Below, piece by piece: positions 1-6,075 of a DNA stretch of 10,119 nucleotides; the first letter of the stretch is position 1, and each line of letters begins with the position of its first letter. A program made the position numbers and the translations under genes. The notes beneath the pieces are model-generated. The model ran no database searches. It saw nothing but the letters and a program-made list of their open reading frames with translations, and was not told where the DNA came from. This DNA is from an uncultured Oscillospiraceae bacterium (GTDB lineage Bacteria > Bacillota > Clostridia > Oscillospirales > Oscillospiraceae): assembly GCA_900764755.1 (NCBI GenBank), contig CAAFPE010000078.1:1-10119 (forward strand), in the 5' to 3' direction.

Positions 1-38
1 AGCGAAAAAGCCTTGGTGATGAGGGCGGTCCATTTCCG

Positions 39-259
39 CCGTAGGGGCGGCCCCCTGTGGCCGCCCGCCTGTTCTCTGCTGGGGAATGTCTCCCCACCGT
101 CCCGTAGGGGAGGGGATTGCCCCTCCCGCCGTATCTCGGGAATGGCCGTGGATCGCTGTAGGGGCGGGACACCGGCCCGCCCGTCCCCCGCGGACCTGAC
201 GCCCGTAGGGCGCGGCGACTCGGCGCGCCGCATCTCAGACCGTTCCGCAGGGGCGGTAC
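39..259 (+). repeat. Array of GTAGGGG-edged GC-rich palindromes (array 1)
   Basis: Several short imperfect palindromes follow each other, each opening with GTAGGGG or a close variant. Type A is 39-67 (8-bp stem GGGCGGCC/GGCCGCCC at 45-52 and 59-66). Type B is 102-128 (8-bp stem GGGAGGGG/CCCCTCCC at 108-115 and 120-127). Type C is 156-183 (7-bp stem GGGCGGG/CCCGCCC at 162-168 and 176-182). A degenerate member lies at 203-231 (stem GGCGCG/CGCGCC) and a partial one at 245-259. A small hairpin GGGGA/TCCCC sits between A and B at 81-95. The array ends 14 bp from the stop codon of the minus-strand anti-sigma gene, so its transcript would fold here, although no U-tract makes a classical terminator. 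The elements resemble REP-like intergenic repeats of Oscillospiraceae genomes; function unknown. No gene is seen in 1-272. Confidence 0.8.
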
Positions 260-272
260 AAGGCTGACTGGA

Positions 273-1655
273 TCAGGGGATGATGATCAGGCGCTCGCCG
301 GCGGGCAGTTCCAGCTCGCTGTGATAGGTATATTCCACGCAGGCGTCCAGATCCCAGGCATCCAGGAAGATCTGATCGATGGCGGACAGGCTGTTCCCGT
401 TTTCACAGGCGGGCAGCGGTACAGAAACAGCTTGGCTGGATGGGTCGTACTGCACCGTTTCCATGACAGACGGCACGCCGTTGATCAGCGCAGTGGAGGA
501 TCCGGCGGTCAACTCCAGTGTGGTCCCGCGGTATACAGCAGTCAAGGAACGTGAGGCCGGGTCCCAGGACCAGTCCGCCCCCAGCCCGCAGCAGAGGGAT
601 GCCGCATCGGCGATATAGGAGCGGGCTGTCCCGTGAAAGGGCTCCGGCAGGATCTCAGCTTTGAAGGGGTACAGGTGGGTGTCCAGCTGGGCGGGGAAGG
701 GAGCGGAGCCGTCTGTGGGAAACTCGGTGTACCCATAGATCACAGACGCCACCTGTGGGAGGTCCAGCACAGTGCGGAACTGCTGTCCGCCGCTGGGGCT
801 GAGCAGCTGTGTCCGGGTCAGAACGCTCCCATCTTTCATGCGCAGAAAGAGCGGAACAGTGTAGGTTTGGGGGCGTGTGTGTTCCGGAAGCCCCTCGACC
901 TGGAGTTCCAGAGAGTAGGAGGTGGCGGAGAGGGTGAATTCCTTGAGAATGGCCTGCTGTCCGGTGATAGTATCGATGGTCACCGGTTCGTTGGGGGTGA
1001 GATGGATGGGCTCCAGCATGGTGTCCAGGGGGATGGACACGGCGTGCTCCTCTCCCATGAAGTCCAGCCAAAGCAGGACCGGACTGTCTTTTCTGCCGAT
1101 GAAACCGTCAAAATTCAAATCGATCTGCCAGGTGCGGCTGGCATCCGTCCGGGCGGGCAGCTCCTTGACCCACATGCTGTGGGCGGTGATCTGGGCGGCA
1201 CCGGATGGATCGGGGGAGGAGAGGGAGGAGAGGTCCCAGCAAATGGTGTGCGGACTGGCGATGCGCTGGCGCTCCAGATCTGAGGCGGCCTGCTGATTCA
1301 GCGCCTCCACTGTCATCAGGATGTAGAGGTTCTGTCCATCATACAGGCTGTTGTCCACCGTCAGGCGGTAGTCCTCATTTTCCGCGCTGGGGATGGTTGT
1401 CTGGACATAGGGCTCCAAATTGCTGGTATCCCCTTGGAAAAACAGGTCCAGCACACCCGCCTGATAGGCAGCGGCAAAGGCTGCGCCAGTCATCAGAGCC
1501 GCGGCGGCTGCGGCCGCGACGGCGGTTTTCCACTTCTGCCTGGGACGGCGGGGCGGAGCCTCCCTCTGATGTTCCGCCAGAGCCTTTAAGATCCGCGCCT
1601 CCCCCTCTGGGGGGAGCTGGGTTAGATCCATCCACCAGTTATAGTCCCGTTTCAT
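273..1655 (-). CDS. Membrane anti-sigma factor-like protein with C-terminal stalk-like domain
   Basis: 460 residues. A short cytoplasmic N-terminus (1-43, with the tryptophan pair YNWWMD and a basic stretch RRPRQKWK) precedes one membrane span at about 44-66, rich in Ala. The rest (67-460) should lie outside the cell. Residues 67-120 (GVLDLFFQGD, then NSLYDGQNLYILMTVEAL) look like the start of DUF4179-type extracytoplasmic regions of Clostridia anti-sigma factors. Residues 345-460 resemble a copper amine oxidase N-terminal-like (stalk) domain: GLGADWSWDPASRSLTAVYR, then TALINGVP and a VPLPA stretch. The gene overlaps the upstream ECF sigma gene by 17 bp, and its SD (AGGAGGG in the mRNA, 1661-1667, 5 nt from ATG) lies in the sigma coding sequence, so the two are probably translationally coupled. 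The anti-sigma role is inferred from architecture and position. It could instead be a general envelope sensor or load-bearing protein. Confidence 0.75.
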   Translation of the reverse strand: MKRDYNWWMDLTQLPPEGEARILKALAEHQREAPPRRPRQKWKTAVAAAAAAALMTGAAFAAAYQAGVLDLFFQGDTSNLEPYVQTTIPSAENEDYRLTVDNSLYDGQNLYILMTVEALNQQAASDLERQRIASPHTICWDLSSLSSPDPSGAAQITAHSMWVKELPARTDASRTWQIDLNFDGFIGRKDSPVLLWLDFMGEEHAVSIPLDTMLEPIHLTPNEPVTIDTITGQQAILKEFTLSATSYSLELQVEGLPEHTRPQTYTVPLFLRMKDGSVLTRTQLLSPSGGQQFRTVLDLPQVASVIYGYTEFPTDGSAPFPAQLDTHLYPFKAEILPEPFHGTARSYIADAASLCCGLGADWSWDPASRSLTAVYRGTTLELTAGSSTALINGVPSVMETVQYDPSSQAVSVPLPACENGNSLSAIDQIFLDAWDLDACVEYTYHSELELPAGERLIIIP

Positions 1656-2118
1656 AGTATCCCTCCTGTTCCAGCAGGATCTTCAACCTTTTCCGCGCAC
1701 GGCACAGCCGGGAGGTGACCGCGCTCTGGTTTGTCCGGAGCATCCCGGCGATCTCCCCGGTGGAGTACCCCTCATAGTAGAAGAGATACACCGCCGCCCG
1801 GTCGGTGGGCTTCAGCTTCCGGACGGCCTGGACCACCGCCTCCACCCGGGGCGGGAGGACAGCTATGGCCTGGGCCTCCTCCAGGGGAACGGCGGCCCGG
1901 CGTTTCAGCCGCCGCCACAGGTCACGGCACTGGTTGGCGGTCACTTGGAGCAGCCACGCCTTTTCCTTTCCCGCCTCCAGCTCCGGCTGGGTCTCCAGAT
2001 ATTTGAGAAATACCGTCTGAGTCACATCCTCCGCGTCGGCAGGGGAGCCGGTAAAGGACAGGGCAAGGCGGTAGACCGGGTCCTTGTATCGGTGGAACAG
2101 GGCGGTCACATCCTCCAT
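1639..2118 (-). CDS. ECF-type RNA polymerase sigma-70 factor
   Basis: 159 residues, the normal size for a two-domain ECF sigma factor. Region 2 spans about residues 8-75: YKDPVYRLALSFTG, then the acidic-hydrophobic PADAEDVTQTVFLKYLE stretch, and AWLLQVTANQCRDLWRRLKR, which is the promoter-melting and -10 recognition part. Region 4 spans about 95-150: LKPTDRAAVYLFYYEGYSTG, then EIAGMLRTNQSAVTSRLCRA, a helix-turn-helix for the -35 element. It would direct RNA polymerase to a small regulon, commonly envelope or antimicrobial stress genes and its own operon; the signal is not readable here. The start is supported by a strong SD (AAAGGAGG in the mRNA, 2127-2134) 8 nt upstream. The downstream overlapping gene encodes the probable membrane anti-sigma factor. 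The family call is secure; the regulon is unknown. Confidence 0.93.
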   Translation of the reverse strand: MEDVTALFHRYKDPVYRLALSFTGSPADAEDVTQTVFLKYLETQPELEAGKEKAWLLQVTANQCRDLWRRLKRRAAVPLEEAQAIAVLPPRVEAVVQAVRKLKPTDRAAVYLFYYEGYSTGEIAGMLRTNQSAVTSRLCRARKRLKILLEQEGYYETGL

Positions 2119-2160
2119 CCCGGCGGCCTCCTTTCTGTTTTCGTCTTTGAGCGCTCACTG

Positions 2161-2190
2161 ATGAAACGCTTCTTCAGCGCGAATTGTCAC
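2161..2190 (-). promoter_or_regulatory. Weak candidate promoter of the ECF sigma operon
   Basis: On the minus strand, GTGACA (2185-2190) matches the sigma-A -35 hexamer at 5 of 6 bases. After an 18-bp spacer it is followed by TTTCAT (2161-2166), 4 of 6 to TATAAT. It is about 43 bp upstream of the sigma start codon and lies between that gene and the repeat array. The -10 match is poor, and an ECF autoregulatory promoter of unknown consensus may be used instead. Confidence 0.25.
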
Positions 2191-2212
2191 CGGGAGCCGG
2201 AAATTTTTGCAT

Positions 2213-2433
2213 GGGGGCGCACTGCGGCCCCCGCGCCCCGTGGGGGAGAGGGTTGCCCCTCCACGGCCTGGCCGACATCTTGGCGTGTTTCCCTGCGTAG
2301 GGGCGGTCCCATGTAGCCTCCCACCGTCCGCCGCAGAATGCTTCTCCGTCACCCCGTAGGGGAGGGGCTTGCCCCTCCCGCTGTCCCTGCGATTTGTCTG
2401 ACACGCCGTAGGGGCGGGACACTGGCCCGCCCG
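2213..2433 (+). repeat. Array of GTAGGGG-edged GC-rich palindromes (array 2)
   Basis: This is the second array, on the other side of the sigma/anti-sigma operon. A GGGGG/CCCCC hairpin (2213-2232) and a degenerate type B-like member (2238-2266, outer stem CCGTGG/CCACGG) come first. Then come a decayed type A (2295-2324, stem broken by mismatches), a type B (2354-2380, GGGAGGGG/CCCCTCCC at 2360-2367 and 2372-2379) and a type C (2406-2433, GGGCGGG/CCCGCCC at 2412-2418 and 2426-2432). The order A-B-C and the start-to-start distances (59 and 52 bp) parallel those in array 1 (63 and 54 bp). The unique bases between elements are also partly alike, so the two arrays look like diverged copies of one composite repeat of about 145 bp. 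Confidence 0.8.
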
Positions 2434-2629
2434 TTTTCTGTTTTCGGAACGGTTCCGTCCGGTGCGCCCCCCGACCTGTGCCATCTGCCACAGCTGGTCG
2501 GAACCAGGCGCGGCTGTAAAATGACACAAGCCGGAATTTTGTACTGCACCAGGGCCCAGTGGCCCGGGAGGAATGAAATCCGGAACCGTATTTTGCGCGC
2601 CGGAACTTTTGCGGAAACGTATAGGGGTA
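2434..2629. other. Non-coding stretch with minor hairpins
   Basis: No convincing gene is seen on either strand. Two hairpins are present. At 2471-2501, CCGAC-CTGTG pairs with CACAG and GTCGG around an 8-nt loop, with a 3-nt bulge. At 2552-2565, GGGCC pairs with GGCCC. CGGAAC followed by a TTTTGCG motif occurs twice, at about 2581 and 2601. The stretch lies between array 2 and the nested-hairpin element and is slightly less GC-rich than the arrays. Confidence 0.5.
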
Positions 2630-2798
2630 TCCTCCGTAAATGGGGTCCGGGGGTGGCGCGACTATGGGCGGGGACGCCCATCGGAGCCCACTCCCGGCGA
2701 TCCTTTGGTTTCTTTCCCATCGCTGGGAAAGAAACTCGCCCAAAAGGGCGAAACCCTATGAGTCGTCGCGCCCTACGGGCGTCACGGTCCACGGAGGA
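2630..2798. repeat. Nested inverted-repeat element with three internal hairpins (MITE-like or structured RNA)
   Basis: Outer arms TCCTCCGT (2630-2637) and ACGGAGGA (2791-2798) are complementary. Inside them, GGCGCGAC (2655-2662) pairs with GTCGCGCC (2765-2772), with spacers of 17 and 18 bases on the two sides. The enclosed DNA holds hairpin 1 (ATGGGCG/CGCCCAT, 2664-2681), hairpin 2 (a perfect 12-bp stem GTTTCTTTCCCA/TGGGAAAGAAAC with a 4-nt loop, 2708-2735) and, directly adjoining, hairpin 3 (TCGCCC-AAAA-GGGCGA, 2736-2751). A further CGCCC-TAC-GGGCG (2769-2781) would compete with the inner arm. No credible ORF covers it. It could be a non-autonomous mobile element with degenerate terminal repeats, or a transcribed multi-branched RNA. 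The 12-bp stem is strong evidence; the outer arms are weaker. Confidence 0.55.
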
Positions 2799-2799
2799 C

Positions 2800-2826
2800 G
2801 GGCGGATCTGGGATCCGCCCCTACGG
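2800..2826 (-). repeat. Single GTAGGGG palindrome, inverted orientation
   Basis: A 9-bp perfect stem, GGGCGGATC (2800-2808) with GATCCGCCC (2812-2820), has a 3-nt loop and is followed on the plus strand by CTACGG. The reverse complement therefore begins CCGTAGGGGCGG, the same edge as the arrays. It is the only member in the window pointing the other way, and it abuts the nested-hairpin element with a 1-bp gap. Confidence 0.75.
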
Positions 2827-2913
2827 GGCAATTTCGGTCCTGTGCGATATGGTGGTTGCCACAGCCGTGAAACCGCGCCTGTCCCTCCGGAACCAAACGG
2901 GGCCCCGAAAACG

Positions 2914-2942
2914 CCGTAGGGGCGGCCCCATGTGGCCGCCCG
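2914..2942 (+). repeat. Single type A GTAGGGG palindrome
   Basis: The 8-bp stem GGGCGGCC/GGCCGCCC (2920-2927 and 2934-2941) with a 6-nt loop is nearly identical to the type A member at 39-67. It lies 31 bp past the stop codon of the last gene of the minus-strand bla-type operon. Transcripts of that operon would form this hairpin and then read a short TTTT. It might slow polymerase or protect the 3' end, but it is not a canonical intrinsic terminator. Confidence 0.8.
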
Positions 2943-2973
2943 CTGTTCCCACGTCCGCTTTATGGGAGAAAAC

Positions 2974-3543
2974 TCATCCGTCCTCCTCCGGAGCGGGAGC
3001 TATGGACCGGGAGAGCTGCCACAGCCGGAGCAGGATGTAGACACGGGCGCAGAAGCCGGCGGCGCCCGCCGCCATCGTCAGCCAGGGGGCCCGGAGCAGC
3101 AGGTCCTGGAAGTAGAAGAGGGTGGTCAGCAGGACGGCCGCGGTCCGGGCGGAGCGCAGCTGTCGGGGGAGGGACGTGCCGGGGAGCAGGTCCTCCGCCA
3201 GACCGGCCAGATCGGTGAATAGCTGAAAGTCGGCGTACATCCGGACCAGGGCGGCCAGAAGGGAGAGCGCGCCGGGGATATGGGGGGAGAGGCCGGGGAA
3301 AAACTGTTGAAGGGACCAGAGCCCCAGAGCCAGCCAGAAGGGAGCCAGCAGGCCCAGACTGGGCCGGTCGGCGGCCAGAGCCCGGGTCCCGCGGCCCACC
3401 AGCCAGAAGCCCAGGCAGTCGGGGAGCAGGGGGACCGTGAAGGAGAAGCCAAAGCGGAAATTCAGGTCAAAGTCCAGAAACAGGAGCAGTGTGCCCCAGA
3501 AAATGGACCGGAGGGCGGAGAAGCGGATGTGCTGCCGGGTCAT
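2974..3543 (-). CDS. Polytopic membrane protein of unknown function
   Basis: 189 residues, strongly hydrophobic, with about five or six probable membrane spans (roughly 8-24, 34-50, 62-82, 88-104, 132-150, 154-175) and an acidic C-terminal tail (PAPEEDG). The stretch FTVPLLPDCLGFWLVGRG (35-52) resembles the ILPDFIGYILI-type motif I recall from many uncharacterised Clostridia membrane proteins, but I cannot name a family. Its ATG overlaps the TGA of the upstream M56 peptidase gene in an ATGA arrangement (3540-3543), so it is the third gene of the blaI-M56 operon and probably translationally coupled. Context suggests a partner or target of the membrane protease pathway; nothing in the sequence proves it. 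The real reading frame is supported by the overlap and by coherent membrane-protein composition. Confidence 0.8.
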   Translation of the reverse strand: MTRQHIRFSALRSIFWGTLLLFLDFDLNFRFGFSFTVPLLPDCLGFWLVGRGTRALAADRPSLGLLAPFWLALGLWSLQQFFPGLSPHIPGALSLLAALVRMYADFQLFTDLAGLAEDLLPGTSLPRQLRSARTAAVLLTTLFYFQDLLLRAPWLTMAAGAAGFCARVYILLRLWQLSRSIAPAPEEDG

Positions 3544-5675
3544 GGAAGGACCTCCTCTCGCTCCGGAGCGAGGGAGAAGCTCCCGCCGTCCGGCGTGGTG
3601 TACCGGGGGGTGAGGGGGACGGAGAAGGTCTCCCCTTGGGCGTTGGTCACACAGGCGGTAAAGCCGTCCGGGGCGGTGTACTGGCGCAGATCCCCCGTCC
3701 AGCAGTCGCGCCAGCCGCTGCCGCCGCCGCCCCCCTCGTGGAATGTGATCTGTTCGCCGGCCTCCAGGACATGAAATTCATACCGCTGGTGGAAGGAGGC
3801 GCGGTTTTCCACGGCGGTCCCGGGCCGTTCCTGTGTGTTTGCATGATCATAGGTCGTGTGAATATCCACAATGTCCGGGTCGTTCCAGTATGGGGCAATG
3901 TCCACCGTGTAGGAGCGCTGCTGGCCGCAGGTGTTCTCCCGGGTGACCACCATCCCGCTGTATAGGGCGGAAAAGCCGGGGAGACGTGGCATAGGGGCGG
4001 AGGAGAGGGCGTCATCCTCCTCCGCCTCCCCGGTCGTGAAGGGGAAGGAGGACGGATCGCGGGGGGGTCGGAGCCGCTCACGGCCCAGGAAGCCGTCCCC
4101 AGTCTCCAAAATCTGGGCGGCGGATACTTCCAGACGTAGGTTGTCGGCCTCGCCGCTCCAGATGACCGGGCCGCAGAGCGGAAGCTGCATATAATAAAAG
4201 CCGTTCTCCAGAAGGCCCTCCGTCTCCGCCAGCTTCTCCACCGTCCAGTACGGCCCGTCGGGCAGGAGATGCACCGTATGGCACAGGTACTCCACCGGCC
4301 AGGGGGCGCCGTCCTCCCGGGGATAGACGTCTCCCGCCTGCATCTCTTGATCCCGGAACCAGAACACCTGACACAGGAAGCCGCCGCGGCCGTCGGCGAC
4401 CAGCCCCCGGAACACCGGGCCGGACCGCCACCAGCGGTGGAGCTGCTCCGGATGCTCCTCCGGCAGGCGCAGGGCCTCACGGTACTGCTCCAGCGCCTGG
4501 GGCAGATCCTCCTCCGGGACAGTCATCCCCCGGCAAAGAAGGGCCAGGGCGGGCTGGTGGAGGCGGTGGAGCATGGCTTTGCCATAGGCGTCCAGTGCCC
4601 CGGCCACGGTGGCGGCCCGGCTGCGCTCCGCTGTGGCCAGGATGCCGGGGACGCCGCAGCCCTGGGGGGATACCGTGACCGGATCGGTCTCCCCGCCCGG
4701 AGCGGGGCCTCCCACAGCCAGGGCCATGACCAGCGCCGTCCCCATACAGCCGGACACCAGGGCCATTCCCCGGGGAAAGCGTTTGAAGCGGGTGATGGCC
4801 TGGATGCGGGCCTGGATGGCCCGGGCCCCATTGGCCATGGTGGTGGCCCCTGGGACGCGCACCGTCCGGCTGTCCGCCATGGACAGGAGGACCCGGCCGT
4901 AATCCCGGCGGTCCTCCCCCTCCAGACGCTCCAGAACACGCTGGTCGCACAGGGCCTCCCGGTCATTGTCCACCTTGTCAAAGACCAGCCACAGAAGGGG
5001 ATCACACCAGTGGAGACAGCGGAGGGCGGCGGTGAGCCACCCAGCCCACAGGTCCCGGTGCTTCAGGTGAAGGAGCTCATGCAGGATGACCTTTTCGTCC
5101 GGCTCCCAGCCCATAGGCAGGACCAGAGCGGGAGCAAAAAATCCCATCAGGAAGGGGCTTCGCTCCCAGCGGCACTCCACCACCCGCCGGGGGCGGGGCA
5201 GCTGGTACCGTTGGGCCACAGCGTCGATGGCCGCCCGCCGGGGGCCCTCCACCGGGACGCCCCGGGAGACCCGGAGGGACAGGCGCAGGGCGCACCCCAG
5301 GTACCACAGGGCCAGGCCCAGCGCCCCGGCCAGATAGAGGAGGAACAGCCAGTCGGTGAGGGACCGGGGGGCCTCCGCCGGGAGAAGGGGGATGGGGCCT
5401 TGGGGGAGGGAGAGTGTCCAGGGGGAGCTGTATGCAGAGTCCAGCGTCAGCTCTGCCCCAGCCCGGGCGGCCTCCAGCCAGGGCCACACATCCAGAACGG
5501 TGGACCGGCCCCACGCCCCCACGGGGATCAGCAGTCTCAGGACCAGCACCCCCCAGATCCCGTACTGCCACCGGGGGGAGAGCAGATTTCGGAAGATCCG
5601 CTGGAGCAGAAGGAGAAAGAGGGCGCACAGCCCGCCCGCCGCCGTCTGCTGAAGAAGCATCCAGATATTTTCCAC
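3540..5675 (-). CDS. M56 family (BlaR1/MecR1-like) membrane zinc metallopeptidase
   Basis: 711 residues. The N-terminal 320 residues form the M56 peptidase module: spans near 10-27, 36-53 and 107-130, then the zinc-binding HELLH (199-203, within VILHELLHLKHRD), a hydrophobic stretch near 213-233, and the third ligand E240 in DNDREALCDQ. A last span at about 304-323 leads to a 388-residue outer domain. That part is not a penicillin-binding sensor, because I see no SxxK active site and no resemblance to class D beta-lactamase. It contains a Gly-rich stretch (648-654). The protease probably detects an extracellular condition and triggers loss of BlaI repression. The start is GTG, 3 bp after the blaI stop, with its SD (GGAGGT in the mRNA, 5683-5688) inside the last codons of blaI, implying coupling. 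An in-frame ATG five codons later is an alternative start. Confidence 0.88.
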   Translation of the reverse strand: MENIWMLLQQTAAGGLCALFLLLLQRIFRNLLSPRWQYGIWGVLVLRLLIPVGAWGRSTVLDVWPWLEAARAGAELTLDSAYSSPWTLSLPQGPIPLLPAEAPRSLTDWLFLLYLAGALGLALWYLGCALRLSLRVSRGVPVEGPRRAAIDAVAQRYQLPRPRRVVECRWERSPFLMGFFAPALVLPMGWEPDEKVILHELLHLKHRDLWAGWLTAALRCLHWCDPLLWLVFDKVDNDREALCDQRVLERLEGEDRRDYGRVLLSMADSRTVRVPGATTMANGARAIQARIQAITRFKRFPRGMALVSGCMGTALVMALAVGGPAPGGETDPVTVSPQGCGVPGILATAERSRAATVAGALDAYGKAMLHRLHQPALALLCRGMTVPEEDLPQALEQYREALRLPEEHPEQLHRWWRSGPVFRGLVADGRGGFLCQVFWFRDQEMQAGDVYPREDGAPWPVEYLCHTVHLLPDGPYWTVEKLAETEGLLENGFYYMQLPLCGPVIWSGEADNLRLEVSAAQILETGDGFLGRERLRPPRDPSSFPFTTGEAEEDDALSSAPMPRLPGFSALYSGMVVTRENTCGQQRSYTVDIAPYWNDPDIVDIHTTYDHANTQERPGTAVENRASFHQRYEFHVLEAGEQITFHEGGGGGSGWRDCWTGDLRQYTAPDGFTACVTNAQGETFSVPLTPRYTTPDGGSFSLAPEREEVLP

Positions 5676-5678
5676 CGG

Positions 5679-6041
5679 TTACACCTCCATCTCGTCCAGG
5701 AGGCGGCGCAGCTCCGCCCGCTCCTCCCGGTCCAGCTGGCCGGAGCGCACGAAGGCGGCCACCAGCCGCCCCGCCGAGCCGCCGTAGGCCCGGTCGGCCA
5801 GGGAGCGCTCCTCCTCCGCCACGCAGAGCTCCCGGGAGCGGGCGGCAGAGTACCGCCGGGGACTCTGGGCGTCGGCGGTCACAAGATCCTTGGCCATCAT
5901 CCGGGTCAAATAGGTGTGTACTGTGGTGCGGCTCCAGCCGGTGTCCTCCGCCAGCCGGGCCAGCACCTCCCCCAGCGTCTGGGGGCCGCCCTGCCACAGG
6001 GCCTCCATCACCTTCCACTCGCTGTCTGTCAGCCGTGCCAT
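5679..6041 (-). CDS. blaI-like: BlaI/MecI/CopY-family transcriptional repressor
   Basis: 120 residues from the chosen ATG. A winged helix-turn-helix covers about residues 3-70: LTDSEWKVMEALWQGGPQTL, then GWSRTTVHTYLTRMMAKDLV as recognition helix and wing, matching the BlaI/MecI pattern. The C-terminal half (LVAAFVRSGQLDREERAELR) matches the dimerisation region in which family members are cleaved on induction. An ATG two codons upstream (6045-6047) sits only 1 nt from the SD AGGAGG (6049-6054), whereas the ATG at 6039-6041 sits 7 nt from it. The shorter form also begins MARLTDSEW, as family members typically do. It should bind as a dimer to the two operators just upstream and repress its own operon until the co-transcribed M56 protease acts. 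Family assignment is secure; the inducer is unknown. Confidence 0.93.
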   Translation of the reverse strand: MARLTDSEWKVMEALWQGGPQTLGEVLARLAEDTGWSRTTVHTYLTRMMAKDLVTADAQSPRRYSAARSRELCVAEEERSLADRAYGGSAGRLVAAFVRSGQLDREERAELRRLLDEMEV

Positions 6042-6048
6042 ATCCATT

Positions 6049-6054
6049 CCTCCT
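6049..6054 (-). promoter_or_regulatory. SD that decides the blaI-like start codon
   Basis: The minus strand reads AGGAGG here. The upstream ATG (6045-6047) is only 1 nt away and is too close for efficient initiation. The in-frame ATG at 6039-6041 is 7 nt away, the usual distance. This argues for the 120-residue rather than the 122-residue product. Confidence 0.75.
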
Positions 6055-6066
6055 ACTCATGTAGTA
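6054..6066. promoter_or_regulatory. Proximal BlaI-type operator (TACT-N5-AGTA)
   Basis: TACT-CATGT-AGTA is a perfect dyad of 4-bp arms around 5 bases, with the inner TGTAG typical of BlaI/MecI boxes. It sits between the predicted transcription start and the SD, in the initially transcribed region. Its centre (6060) is 23 bp from that of the second operator, about two helical turns. Confidence 0.8.
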
Positions 6067-6075
6067 TCTAAAAAT

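Noticed and set aside
39..259. Possible CRISPR array
   Set aside because: The repeats are palindromes of different stem types with unequal spacing, only the edge is shared, and no cas gene is nearby.
2174..2831. Overlapping open frames of 100-190 codons on both strands in the long intergenic region
   Set aside because: They run through palindromes and hairpins, translate to Arg/Pro/Gly-rich sequence and lack SDs. They are most likely repeat-derived spurious ORFs.
2914..2942. Intrinsic terminator for the minus-strand bla-type operon
   Set aside because: The hairpin is strong, but the U-tract is missing apart from a short TTTT further on. It is a repeat-family member, so a terminator call would be speculative.
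4269..6071. 600-codon open frame on the plus strand opposite the M56 peptidase and blaI genes
   Set aside because: Shadow of GC-rich coding DNA. It is Pro/Gly/Gln-rich without domain signatures, while the minus strand encodes clear HELLH peptidase and BlaI proteins with proper SDs and operators.
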